Part shown: one piece after another, positions 1-11,525 of the stretch
Numbering within the stretch: position 1 is the first letter of the stretch
Layout of the letters: every line of letters starts with the position of its first letter
Source of the DNA: Mactra quadrangularis
Taxonomy: Eukaryota > Mollusca > Bivalvia > Venerida > Mactridae
Assembly (NCBI GenBank): GCA_025267735.1
Contig: CM046298.1
Coordinates: 36,331,264-36,395,263, forward strand
Direction: 5' to 3'
Length of the DNA: 64,000 nt
The notes under the pieces: generated by a model
What the model saw: the letters and a program-made list of their open reading frames with translations, nothing else
The model's database searches: none
Told to the model about the DNA's origin: nothing
Position numbers and translations under genes: made by a program

Positions 1-133
1 ACAGATAAATACAGAATCACAGCCTAGAGAGAAGATAAATATAGCTCTCTGTAACTCAACAATAAAAATGCTTTCTGAGTTTCTGTTTTAACTGACAACT
101 GTTCAAATTAATGAAACTGAAAGAGATTCTGCA

Positions 134-1195
134 CTAGTCCTAAATATAAGACCCTACATAACAATTTTATCATATGGATGTTCTTCTGTTATGTAGGGTC
201 TTAACGGATTGCTTCAAAATCGTTTTATTGTGAATTTTTCGTATTAAAACGAGTAAAGCGTTCAGACCTGGATCGATATCTGTACGCTATAATTTAAGCT
301 ATGCGTTTTTTAAGCAATCCGTTAAGACCATACATAACACAGCATGTTCAATCACGCGAAAATCCGCATATTTCACGCCAAAGAAGTAAAATTCATGCGA
401 ATATTCAGACATTACCGGGTACGAATATGCAGACCGAAATATACCATAATGTAACGAACGATAACTCTGTTAAGCTGATTACGTTTTTTACTGGCATTTA
501 GCCTTTACCCAAATGACATCAGCAACGCTGAGCGGATTGTTTTGTTTTCGTCGCTAATAAAGAATCATGGCGTCGATAGTCTTCTGCTTTAGAGCATTGA
601 CGACGCGATGATTAGTACCAATAATTGTGTCAAAACAAAGGACTTTAAATGATTGTATTGACGAATTAAAATGGTGTTAATTTAAACTTTAATGATACGA
701 TCAGATTTGCGAACTAAAGATGAAGTAGCACTTAAACTTAGTGATTTGTTGTCGACTAGTTAGTCTAGTATTGCACACGAGCGCGATCGAGCACCTGATT
801 CACTTACACAAAAAATAAATGCGGTTAGATTACACGATTTTCACTCGTCATTTGATGAAGTTGTGTTAAACTGCACTATTTTTCATAAACTAATGTGGGG
901 TCATATTAAAGATGACCTAGATAGTAAGTTTGTCGAAACTATGTTTTTTTTGACGAATCGTCAAAAGACGAATGTGACTGGGAATAGATTGTCTCGTCGG
1001 AGAATGAGGGAGAAATCTAGTACTTATGTTAAAATAAACTATTTAAACTGATGTACCCACTTTTATTTCCTCATACCCACATTTTTCAACATTGGTGGGT
1101 ACAATAACTACTCTAAAAATAGTCACTGAACATGCTGGTAACAGGAAATGTCCAAATGAAAAAAAAGTTTGGTAGGGTCTTATATTTAGGACTAG
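134..1195. mobile_element. Non-autonomous DNA transposon, 24-bp TIRs, 8-bp target duplication
   Basis: The ends are perfect inverted repeats of 24 bp (134-157 and 1172-1195, beginning CTAGTCCTAAATATAAGACC). Both sides are flanked by ATTCTGCA (126-133 and 1196-1203), an 8-bp target-site duplication. A second internal inverted repeat pairs about 189-213 with 312-340. No transposase reading frame is visible. An 8-bp duplication fits hAT, P or Merlin-like elements; the ends do not match the usual hAT consensus, so the superfamily is left open. Confidence 0.8.
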
Positions 1196-1203
1196 ATTCT
1201 GCA

Positions 1204-2337
1204 CATGCTTTGAGCGACAACAATGTGCTAAAAACTAACTAAATAGACGATTACATCATATACTGAAACGTGATTTAATGTGAGACCACTAAAGTGTGTA
1301 TTAGTTGCGTACAATAACGTCTAAGTTGAGTTTTTCCACATTTAACTGTGTACATCCGATTACTATACTACTTTCAACAAAATCAATTTACTTGTATATG
1401 AATGATGCATACAACTTAGTATTGAATTTCAAAGTTCCTATTAAAACAGTAGGTCATTAAATATACTTACTTGAATGATTGCTTTCACTTTCAGATCTAA
1501 TTTTACAATTTCTTGCAAACATAATCTTACGTGGATATCTTCGGCCGCCATATTTTGTGGAGCGTATTAAAAGATGTAACGTGAGATTTACAATTACTGC
1601 TAACGAGTAACCTCCCCTTCTTTTTTCAATGGGGAGGGGGTAGGGTGGATGCTGGACCCACCATCTGACTTTCATTGTTAGTCTTTACGATGGGTGATTA
1701 TAACATTCTTATAATGTCTTATAACTGTCTTTCGGACAAAAGAGTACCCCTTCCCTATGAGCAGGGGACCCCTACCACTAAGTGCGAGGCCATTCAGACT
1801 TCTTTAGGGATCCTCTTTCCAAAAAAATCCGCCTATTTTTTCAGGGAATTTCCTTTCGATAATAACTCTCATATGTAAGAAGATACCCTCATACTTTTCC
1901 CAATCTTACATGGATTCTTAAAGGATCCTCTTTCTACAGTAGACAATTATCCGCTTCTACACATATTTTATAAATATAATGTACGTACGGATCTTACACA
2001 TTATTTAGTATATACATTGTATTTTATATATTTCTTTCTTAATTTTTATATCAACCTCGAAAATGGTATTACAAAAATAACGCAGGGATCCCTGTGGAAA
2101 ATAAAATATATTTTTCCGCACCTTTCTGTCTAAATTATAAAGCGTTGGTCAGATAATTATAATGTTATAGGTCTATGTCTCTGGTGGAGGCCATTTTTTG
2201 TTTGTTACATTCTACGCAACGTATGTATGCATGTATAAAAGACAGTATAGGCCTATCACTAAAGTACGTTAATACTTTCCTACATACTAAGTAGTCTATT
2301 TTTGTTGACATGATTTCTTTAAATATATAATCTTATC
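1204..2337. other. Intergenic, upstream of the C-type lectin gene
   Basis: AT-rich with no supported gene. A purine/pyrimidine patch near 1608-1660 (CCTCCCC facing GGGGAGGGGG) could form a short hairpin. Nothing else stands out. Confidence 0.5.
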
Positions 2338-2345
2338 TATATAAA
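2338..2345 (+). promoter_or_regulatory. Candidate TATA box of the C-type lectin gene
   Basis: TATATAAA lies 49 nt before the ATG at 2394, leaving room for a start site near 2370 (TTCATT) and a short leader. In AT-rich DNA such a match can arise by chance. Confidence 0.35.
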
Positions 2346-2393
2346 CTATTCACTGCTCTGTTGTTTAAGGTTATTCATTATGCTATAATCAAG

Positions 2394-5300
2394 ATGTCGT
2401 TGATAACTGTTTACTTACATTGGGGAGTGGTTTTGACTTTCTGTGTTGTTTATGGTGAGTTTTATACTTAATATGGGTAGAGATATTGCTCATATTTGCT
2501 GGATTTTCATTAGTGAAGATGAACGCAGACAGTTATAAATCATAGACGGAAATGCTCTGTCGAACTACCTTTTAGCATTATTTTGATTACAGATCGTGTA
2601 ATAGGTCATGCATATTTATGAATTAGTAATCTGTTGATGACATTAAATTGTGTACAGGCCGTGTAATAGGTCATGCGTATGTATGTATTTTAAATAATGG
2701 ACTTGCCCACTCAATAGGTGAATAAGTTGATGCACGTTTAAAATCTTACTGATTTAAATGTGTCACATTGACATTCAACATTTATTATGGACAGTGAAAT
2801 ATGTACATTGTAAATTGTTTATAATGATATGACTATAAAATGAATTTAAACTAACTTAACTATTAACTTGTTACAACGTTCATTTCCAAATACTGGTCTT
2901 AATGGAATCGTCCATGATAATTATTTATAGTCGTAACATTGTTAGTAACAGCAGCAACAGGCTATAACTTCAAATATCAAATGCCGATTGTGAACGCACA
3001 GGGATATATGTTGCTCATTGTGAAATGTATGACCCTTTACATTATTATACTAATTCTATTAGTTCTTAAAACATAGATCAATCACTCTTATGTCATTCTC
3101 GTACCCAGAGCTTAGATCGAGAATCTTGATAACCTCTGGGTACGAGAATGATCTTAAGTCCACTTTTGGTACTCAAGTACTGGACTGTAAGGAAATATGG
3201 CTTCTTATGCAAGGAAAAATCGATGAAGGTATTGGATGTGATTCGAGCCAATGCAGATTGACTATCCAATGCCCACCCTCCAAACGTCGTAACTGCCCGG
3301 CTACGCCAAATCCTTTTATTTTGATTACATCTGGGTACGAGAATGTATTCAATTATTCAATTATTGACGAGAAGAGGTTTAAAAGTTTTTGTTTACTTTC
3401 AGTTTATACGGCAGATTGCCCGGATGCGTTTGTTAGTCACCAAGGAGTATGTTTTAAAGAATTTGGTATTCTAGCTAGCTGGTATGAGGCTAAGGTACGT
3501 TTGCTTTTATCAATTGCTTATGTTATATTGTTGGGGTATCCGAGATGTTGAGAACACCGACTTTTTAACGTAGTCTAACTAGTATGTGTGCAGCAAATTT
3601 TATGTCTATAATACCAAACACTCTATTTATAGGAAGTCAATTGGTAACAATCGGTTATCAGTAGCAATTTTCTATTGCGTTTAGGGATATGATTTGATCA
3701 CAGACATAGATACCGCTGTCAGTGGTGCATACATTCGCTCCACTGATTTGAACCGATCGTAAGTGTAGAAAAACAATGACGAATATTTTAATCAGTGATC
3801 TAGTATGCGCAACTAACAGTTAAATAAAATTCATTATTAAAACTCTAAGTGTCATTTGCCCTGTAAAGTGCCAAATTCACTGCACAATACTACAAAACCT
3901 GTTTGATAAGACTGAAAACAGGGCCGAAATCTGTTCTAGGGCCAATAACACTGATTAGCCTTGGCCCTTGGTCCAATAACATATTTCTGCGCTCTGATTG
4001 GTTTATAAAAAACTGGTCCGTAAGAGGTTATTTAATAACATTGTCATTAAATAAGTGATGTGATATAGGCCCAGTTTTTTCCATCGGACAGTCATATTGG
4101 TCCTTGGCCTTCGGCCTCGGGCCAATACGACTGCCCCTGGAAAAATAACAGGGCCTATAACAAATCACTTATTTTTAAAATAGCATACAACAAACACATA
4201 TGTTGGATATTTTAATCAGTGGTCGAGTATGCGCCACTTACAGTTGAATAAAAGTTAACAATGCACATATTATAAAGTGGTTCTACGAGTACATAAATTT
4301 TCTTTACAGACGTACTGTGAAGCATACCGGGCTGAACTAGCTACTGTTACCAGTGACACAGATCAAATATTCCTATCTGGATATCTACAAAGACTTACTA
4401 GCAGTAAAACATATTCTTAATTTAATTATTGATTCTCCCTGATGTTGATTAGTGACAAGCCCAAATTATTTTCGTTAGGAATGCTTGAGAACGAACCATA
4501 CCAATTCAAAACAACCATTCAATATTTAAGACGCGTACAGTACTGGCAAGGGATATAAATTATGATAGATTTTCTAGTTGTATTCCTTTGCATAATTGAC
4601 AACTGTCAAAACCTAAACCTTACCAAAATAAATACAGAAAATGAAACAACAAAGTTACCAAATTACAAACATGTAAATTCGAAATTACATTTTGCATGGA
4701 AAAAGGCCAGTTCTAATTGCATGGCAGAACTCACTAAATTTTATTATTCTAAAAACATTAGGCTTCTTAGTAACAACTGCAATTGTGGAGAGTAATGAAC
4801 ACGAACCAATATGACACCGCAGTACGCTTAGATTGGGTATACTTTTGAAAGCTTATCAATGCTGACGTTGAACAACTTTCAATATACAATGTTTGTCACG
4901 GAAGAAAACGTGTGTGAGATCCTTATCAGGATTATTTCTGGTATTAACAATTGAGTTAAAGAAAATAAAAGGGCTCAGAGTAAGTACATCGTTGGAAGCT
5001 TATCCCTTGTTACAAGAATCAATTTGCTTCCACAGTTTGAGGAAAGAAATCCATGTTTTTTAGTTTTTGACATGGGTTTGTTATTGAAACGTATCACAAA
5101 ATGTCATCACAAATACATTCGGCCATGCGCAGTCACATTCAGCGCAATGATTTGAAGTTAGGTTATATATACGCGTTAAAAATAGACCCATTGTTATTAA
5201 TATTGGACTGTATTATTTTGCTCTAATGGACCCATGTCAGGATGGCGCTATCAGCGTTTTGATTTACTTCAGTTTTACTGACAAAATAGGTATGTTCTTC

Positions 5301-6525
5301 GTTTTCTGAACCCAATCGGTTTAATAACACCAATAGCACTTTTAAAACAGTTGACGAATATCCATTATGTAATACATAGTTACATTATAGGTATAGTCTT
5401 TCCATGCCTAATTGACAGGTTATTTTGATTCTGGAATATTTTGGCTTGGTGGATCTGATCAAACAACTGAAGGAACTTGGATATGGAATACAACTCAACA
5501 ACAATTTACATACTCTAAATGGAAGACAGGAGAACCTAACGATGCAGGTATGTCTGCTGTAACCTCTGGTTTCCGGTGACCAATCAGATTCTAGACTGTA
5601 TAGATATTGCTCTATCAGCATATTTCAAACTCGAAAATAAGAAAACATATTAGACTGACTTCGAATCTCATTCTCGTACCCAGAGGTTAGGCCATGCGAA
5701 GTTGGAATTTTGTTAAGCGCCAACTCAATTGTGATAAACCTAGGTACCTTTTCACAAAACACACAAACCGAAAACGAAAACACATGTCCATTCTAGTGTA
5801 CACAAAAATAAGTATTTTCATTTATCAAATACACAGAATCAAGGAACTATCAGTATTTCCTGAGAAAAATCAGTAATTGAATCCCCGATCAACAGAATTA
5901 TTTAAGAAAATTTCAGCAACTTTTTTTTTGGGGGGGGGGGGGATTGAGGACTCTAAAACCTACGCGCACGCGGACGCTTAACAAAATTCCAGTATGGCAT
6001 GGCCTTATTAAGATTCTCGATCTTTTAATAACCTTTTTGATCTGAACCAATGATATATACATTTGTTAATATAAACATATTAATCTTTTCTTTAACATTT
6101 AAGGAAAAAATGAAGATTGTTTGACAATGTCATTTAGTGACAATTTCCTTTGGAATGACAATAATTGCAATAACAAATACAACTTTGTTTGTGAAGTCAG
6201 GTTAGTACAGTGTGTATATTTATTAGTAAACTTGTTTGTATACTGCTTGTACCTATATAGTAAAACGATTTCGTGCTTCGCCTGTGATCCGCCTAACGTA
6301 TGTAGTCAAAAACATTGGTTTTTTGGGGACCTCCACGAATCCTTCCTCGAATATTCATTCAATGAATGATCGAGGTGTTCCGAATGATGTAATTGCATGT
6401 CTCGGCCATTTAGGCTAAAACAACATTACTATTTAAGATTCCCAACAGAGTTTTAAATGTTGAATTTTCATGAATAAATGATTTATGCTTACAGGTCTGG
6501 AGCTTTTAATAGTGTTGTTGGTTGA
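2394..6525 (+). CDS. Secreted C-type lectin (single CTLD, EPN type), 6 exons
   Basis: Exons: 2394-2454, 3403-3494, 4310-4403, 5419-5547, 6104-6200, 6495-6525. Together they give 504 nt, 167 residues plus stop, with GT-AG introns and consistent phases (1,0,1,1,2). Exon 1 encodes a hydrophobic signal peptide (about residues 1-24). The rest is one long-form C-type lectin domain with six cysteines: 26, 37, 54, 131, 147, 155. By family rule these pair 26-37, 54-155 and 131-147. Visible family marks are the W-E-A block at 47-50, a WIGL variant WLGG at 91-94, EPN at 121-123, E129 and WND at 142-144. EPN plus WND is the calcium site-2 signature linked to mannose/GlcNAc-type binding, so calcium-dependent sugar binding is likely. 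One N-glycosylation sequon starts at N106. There is no transmembrane or second domain, so it is probably a soluble extracellular lectin. The ligand is inferred, not shown. Exon 6 adds only nine residues and is the least certain exon. Confidence 0.88.
3093..3345. repeat. Inverted-repeat element in intron 1 of the C-type lectin gene
   Basis: A palindrome at 3093-3151 has 18-bp arms (TCATTCTCGTACCCAGAG). The same arm recurs at 3331-3345 in the inverted sense and at 5668-5685, so this is a dispersed repeat end used several times in this gene. The open frame across it (3090-3551) is an accident of the repeat running into exon 2. Confidence 0.6.
3783..4252. repeat. Direct repeat pair flanking a foldback, intron 2
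   Basis: About 50 bp around 'atattttaatcagtg' at 3783-3832 recurs, slightly diverged, at 4206-4252. The interval between holds the foldback at 4049-4173. Confidence 0.5.
4049..4173. repeat. Foldback element, 125 bp, intron 2 of the C-type lectin gene
   Basis: The arms start AATAAGTGATGTGATATAGG and end with its imperfect complement (CCTATAACAAATCACTTATT). The centre is a GC-rich stem around CCTTGGCCTTCGGCCTCGGG. It carries no coding signal. Confidence 0.65.
5690..6004. mobile_element. PIF/Harbinger-like MITE, 315 bp, in intron 4 of the C-type lectin gene
   Basis: Ends are GGCCATGCGAAGTTGGAATT and the complement of a closely related sequence ending GGCATGGCC. They are flanked by TTA (5687-5689 and 6005-6007). 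A 3-bp TWA duplication and GGCC-type ends are the Harbinger hallmark. The interior is short and non-coding and includes a T9/G12 run near 5928-5942. A relative lies at 59561-59957. Confidence 0.75.
6266..6386 (+). repeat. Dispersed repeat, copy 1
   Basis: Runs from 'cgatttcgtgcttcgcc' to 'tcgaggtgttccgaatg'. The same ends and several inner blocks recur at 23485-23592. It lies inside the last intron of the C-type lectin gene. Confidence 0.55.
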
Positions 6526-6563
6526 AGTAATTTGTTATTCAAAACTGTAAAAATCCAATTTGA

Positions 6564-6569
6564 AATAAA
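6564..6569 (+). promoter_or_regulatory. Candidate polyadenylation signal, C-type lectin gene
   Basis: AATAAA occurs 38 nt after the stop at 6523-6525. It is the first such hexamer downstream and supports placing the 3' end here. Confidence 0.45.
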
Positions 6570-6654
6570 TAATTAAGAGATATTCTTTATTTTCATTTTC
6601 CAATACCTGGCCAATAATAGTACATGCGCATTTGATTGTCGTTTGTTTGTTTTT

Positions 6655-6955
6655 GTTGGGTTTAACGCCGTAGCAACTCATTGTATAGGTCATATAACGG
6701 CGGTCAGTCAATCTACTCACTCCTCCTGGAAAAGCTAAATCTCTGGATTTAGCTGTTAACCAACTACTAAGCGCATACTTTCGTCAGCGACTGACAACTG
6801 CCCTACATAACTAAAAATCATTGGTAGGAGGGAGAATGGTCGTAGAAATAATTTCATGACCTATCTCCACGAAAGTATGCCCCGCTCGGGAATCGAACCC
6901 ACGACCCCTCGATCAGTAGACTTGCGTGCTACCAACTGAGCTAGCCGGGCGGCTG
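6655..6955 (-). mobile_element. tRNA-derived SINE, full copy
   Basis: On the minus strand the head has an A box (TAGCTCAGTTGG near 6935-6946) and a B box (GGGTTCGATTCCC, 6888-6900), as in a tRNA. The other end carries the shared tail 'gttgggtttaacgccgtagc'. Peptide-like readings across the head are shadows of the tRNA sequence. Confidence 0.8.
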
Positions 6956-7483
6956 TTTGATTTTTGTAATATACATAATAGTCAGAACTCAAGCTGATGG
7001 AGTTTTCCAGCTGAAAAAACTTTGTACAGCATGTTTTACACAAATATGTGTAGGCAGAACAATAGGTTTTAATATGTGTTGCATATTTTTCAGCAATAAT
7101 AATTATGTAAAATGACTTTGTTCTGTACGGAAGCCTTCGGTACAAATAAACCATACATTAAGCAGGAAAACCCAATAAAATTCTAGTTCCGATAAGAACT
7201 ATTGTATGATCCAAGTATTATAATCGTAAGTTCATGATATAATATTAGCCAATTAATCTATAGATCATACAAGCGGCATCTTTTATCAAACAGAAATATT
7301 AAAAAGAATGGGTTGGCTTCGTAAAACTTCAACAAAATCCTCGAAGGACTGTAACTGTTTATAAATGTTTTAAATTGTTGCTTGATGTTCCACAAAAATG
7401 ATCACACAAAACTGAACTTGTTGAAATTCATTATCGCTTTGCACATAAACATATAAGTGTTGTTTTATACATATTTGATTTAA

Positions 7484-7780
7484 GTTGGGTTTAATGCCAT
7501 AACAACACAATGTATAGGTCCAACTACAGCGATCAATCATCTGAATCGCCGCACCTGAAAAGGTTAATTCTCCGAATTTAGCTATTAACAAGTTACTAAG
7601 CACATACATGTAATTCCATCAGTAACTGACAACAGCCCTGCATGATTTAGAATCAGCGGTAAGAGAGAGATTTGCCGTAGCAAATATTTCAAAAAGAAAC
7701 TTCGCAAAAGTATACACACCGCCTGGGAATTGAACCCAAGACCCCTCGATCAGTAGACTTGCCTGCTATGGATTGAACTA
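7484..7780 (-). mobile_element. tRNA-derived SINE, second copy
   Basis: Same layout as the copy at 6655: tail 'gttgggtttaatgccataac', B box as the complement of GGAATTGAACCC near 7726-7737, and a decayed A box. It is more diverged than its neighbour. Confidence 0.75.
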
Positions 7781-7833
7781 AAATGGATTCTGCAACAGAC
7801 GATTTCTCAGCCATAATTCGTTTATTAATTTTC

Positions 7834-8000
7834 TTGGTTGGTTAGCACCATATTATTTAGGTCATATCACAGTGGTCAGTCAAGCAACCTTCTCACTTTC
7901 TTGGTATGATTAAATCTGCATTTAGCTGTAAACCAGTTACTAGGTGCATACTTTTGTCAGAGAATAACTGTCCAACATGATTTAGAATCAGTGGTAGGGA
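7834..8000 (-). mobile_element. tRNA-derived SINE, truncated third copy
   Basis: Only the tail and central part survive ('ttggttagcaccat', 'tcatatcacagtggtcagtcaa', 'gatttagaatcagtggtagg'). The tRNA head is missing. Three copies of the same orientation in 1.4 kb mark an insertion cluster. Confidence 0.65.
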
Positions 8001-11000
8001 AATAGTGTACATGTTAATAGCCATACAGTTATATATAGGGTCTGAATCAATATGAAATTGGTCGCATCTTCTAGGATTCCACGATGGAATAATTTATCTC
8101 ATAAAATAATTATACATCATTGTTCATTATCACGGAGTGATTATTCAAAATACACAGAATTTATGAATTATAAACTAATATTATCAATATAATTGCTATA
8201 TATGGAATCATTGTTGTCAATATTGTAAAGTTTTCAACTTTCCATATCTTTTGTTATAACATGTACACATACAATTTTGTATGTAACTAATTTTTATTTT
8301 GTCCCTGCATGAGGAAAATTTCGGCTCTCATTATCGGCGATCATCGCTACGCATTTTACCCAGGTAATCATGAGGACCGCCATTAAAATATTTATATTAA
8401 TATCTGGATATACTTGAAAGTAAAAGAAATCATTTTGTCATTCTGAAAAGGAGTTATTTTAATACAAAATCTATGTCATTATACAAATTTGTATTTGTAC
8501 GCTTCCATGAGTTCATGACCATTTTTTAGCGCAGCCCGAAAGTTGTATTACATGTATTTACATTCGGAATTTTTGATGAACCATTGTAGAAGCTGCTAAT
8601 ATCACTTGTGTAAATTGATTTTTGTGTTCATTGTGCGAAACATAATGAATACAGAGTTATAAGTACAATTTAAACAATGTTTGCGCAGTTAATGCGTACA
8701 CCGAACAACATCCATACCCAAGTAAGTCCGAGACAAAAAGTAGTGCATGACTCGAACTACCCTTCTAAAAACGGACATTTTTTTAAAGTTATCACAGTGT
8801 TATATATTAATAAACTTGTGTTAAGATTTGCTACTATATTTGCGATTCAAACATATTTTATCATATATTCTTTTTAAAAAGATTCATCCACATTCTATAA
8901 ATAGACTGTGATGCTATTAGTCTGTACGCCCGTTTCTATTGGAAATCGCTGTTGTGGTTACTTCCCCTGGAAGTACATCTCTGTACGGGTCCGTAGTCGA
9001 AAGTCAGACGAAAATAGACGACTAACTAATTTTTAGTGATAAGGCGCAAAACTATATGAAGACTTGAAAATCGAAATTTTTGAAGAATTTAGTACTCCAA
9101 CGTTTTCTTTTTTGTATTCATGTCATAAATTTGTTTTCATTTGTTTGATGTAACATTTATAGATCACTACTAGAAAACATAAAATACCACCGTTCTAACA
9201 ATTATTTTTCATTTTAACAAAATATATCTTTAAAAAGATATTGTGTGCTATGCAGGATTAATTTTGTTTGAAGTACAAAAATGTATATGGCCATGTGCGA
9301 CGTACAGGTATAAACTGAGTCAAAAGTCATAACTAGAAGTAACCATATTTTAAATTGTGAATAAAAACAGACATTCCATACATAAAAAGTAATTTGAAAA
9401 ATGTAAGTTATATTCACACTGAATCTCATAATTATTCGCGAATATGAGTTTTACTCGCTCGTTTAGTTATACCGCCAGGAGCGTATCACGACTAATGTAT
9501 AATCATTTAGCATAGTAAGTCACTCATAAAACACATATTAAACATTAAGCAACTACTGTCCGTGCTACGCACCTCTTTATCATAGCCTACCAATGGTACC
9601 ATGTCATTTATCCATTTCTCTGTACCGGGGGAGAATTTCGTTGGTAAAAAAGGTATGGAAGAGTAAATTGTATCGGTTTAAATATGGCTCAAAAGTTGGC
9701 TTAGACAGCTGCGTTGAAAAATAGTTAATTTAAGGCTATGTTGTAACTTCGATGCGTGTTTTAATCAAACAATGCTCGTGAAACAATTCATTATACAGAA
9801 TTACGTGTTACATTGAGTTGCACAATATTTCCCTGTCAATGTATTCGCATCATGATATGATTACAAGCAATATCTTCACAATTTTATTTACTCCCTGATG
9901 CTTTGCACAAAGATTGTTTCATCCGTGGTTTGAATGCTTACTAGTATAACAACACTGACATAGTAATATAGTAATCAACTTTGACAAAGTAATACTTTTT
10001 TCATAAATCATGAAAACTTATCAAAAGAAATTTAAATCACAAGTTGCTAGATAGTAACTAACTATACAGTGCCTTCCAATAGTTCCTTCACACATTCACA
10101 TCTTACATAGTATATACTGTATTGACTGTCAAACTTTGTTTAGTATTTTACTATTACTAGTAAATGTGTTTTTAATTTTTCTTTTAAAATTACAAAACTA
10201 TTGCAATTTTAATATTGGTTCATTGAGATAAAACTAGTCATAAAAATTACGATACTTCAGATGTGAACTTGGAAATAATAGCAATGCTTAATCGTACCAT
10301 GTCATAACTTATAGAGAGCAGTGTAACTCTCTGCATAATTCATAGAGTAGAACCATTGAAATGCACCAGGGAAATGAGTTTCTATTGTGATCACTATGAA
10401 TCAATTGAATACATTTCAGTTTTATATTTTTTAAAAAGTGCTCCATTAGTTTATGTTTATTCAGTATAATAGTTCAACTAGACTCTCATGTACTTGGTAT
10501 TATTACATAGACAGTTATGTTAAGATAATTGTACCGGATCGCCTCATAAATTCGTAAAATCATTGTTTTTCCCAATCATCTGTGATTGTAGTTTCATTCA
10601 GTACTCTTGTTTTGGTGACACAGAAAAAGATCACACTTTTATCAACCATTGGATACATTTTGGATTCCATTGTCACTCTATTTAGCAATGTCATTCTACT
10701 TTTAATAAAACTTGAAAGCAATTGTAGTGATAATATGATCATTTAGAACTCAGCAAAGGCCAATGGGGAGAATCTCGAATTACGTAATGTAATAGGTGTT
10801 GTTTTATTTCAGACTATAATCAAACAATGCTTTTCAAATCAGACTAAAGCATTTAAAATATGATAATATTTATAGATTTGTCAGGAGATCTATATTATTT
10901 ATTACATATGCCAGTGATATTGACAGTATGCCAGTTAAACATTTAAAACTAGGAACATTAAAAAGGTAACTTCATTAAAAATAAATAGAATAATTGACTG

Positions 11001-11222
11001 TGTGCAGGTTGATTTGTTTTAAACATGCTCTAGGGAGCTTGTAACAATGAATATTTATATCAATTTATAATACAAGCAAAACATACCAAGGTTGTAGGAT
11101 GGGTAACCAGTTTTGCCAACTTAACTGCAAGAGGAGGCGTTTAAATCATTTACGATTCGGATATGATTTAAATTAAAACAAAATATAATGCGACATCCTA
11201 TTAGGCTCAAACTATAAAGAAA
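8001..11222. other. Intergenic region between the two lectin genes
   Basis: No supported gene. It contains a dispersed repeat at 9435-9606, a shorter repeated block at about 8371-8490 that resembles 63465-63575, and otherwise plain AT-rich sequence. No distal promoter element of the F-type lectin gene could be identified with confidence. Confidence 0.5.
9435..9606 (+). repeat. Dispersed repeat, inverted relative of 63273-63434
   Basis: Matches the reverse complement of 63273-63434 over most of its length, including 'tagttataccgcca', 'tagcatagtaagtcactcat' and 'gtgctacgcacct'. This is probably a piece of one transposon family. Confidence 0.65.
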
Positions 11223-11525
11223 ATGATATTAGTTTTGCTTTACTGGACTATTGTAGTTGGGATCACTGATGCAGTTATTCAAAACCGAAATGGAATTAAA
11301 CACTTTGGAATTTGTCCTGCAGAAGAAACTAAGATACAAACATTATTAATGCTGTCTCTTGATGACTGCATTCAAGAATGTGTTGTTAGACCAGCATGTA
11401 AAGTGATAGGATATAGACGTTTGTCGAAAATGTGTCAGTTGCATACACATTCAACGTGTAATTCAATTCATGTAATTGATAGAAGTTGTGTACAAGTACA
11501 TATGAATACTATTCCGACTATATAT
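11223..11525 (+). CDS. Exon 1: signal peptide and PAN/apple-like domain
   Basis: Encodes residues 1-101. After a 17-residue hydrophobic leader ending T-D-A comes a cysteine-rich stretch, D-D-C-x3-C-x5-C, then G-Y-R-R and C-Q-L-H. This spacing is typical of PAN/apple folds, which bind protein or carbohydrate. The exon ends in phase 0 at a GTATGT donor; reading through that donor gives a short unspliced extension that stops at 11558. The fold call is from cysteine pattern only. Confidence 0.6.

Noticed and set aside
4404..4420. Reading through the exon 3 donor to the TAA at 4418-4420 as the end of the C-type lectin
   Set aside because: This would remove half the CTLD; splicing at 4403 restores an in-frame serine and the full domain through exons 4-6.
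4562..4795. 77-codon frame in intron 3 of the C-type lectin gene
   Set aside because: It lies between well-supported exons, lacks usable splice phases and resembles no domain.
6861..7154. 97-codon minus frame containing a plausible-looking peptide
   Set aside because: It is the translation of the SINE tRNA head (R-L-A-Q-L-V type reading of the A box), not a gene.
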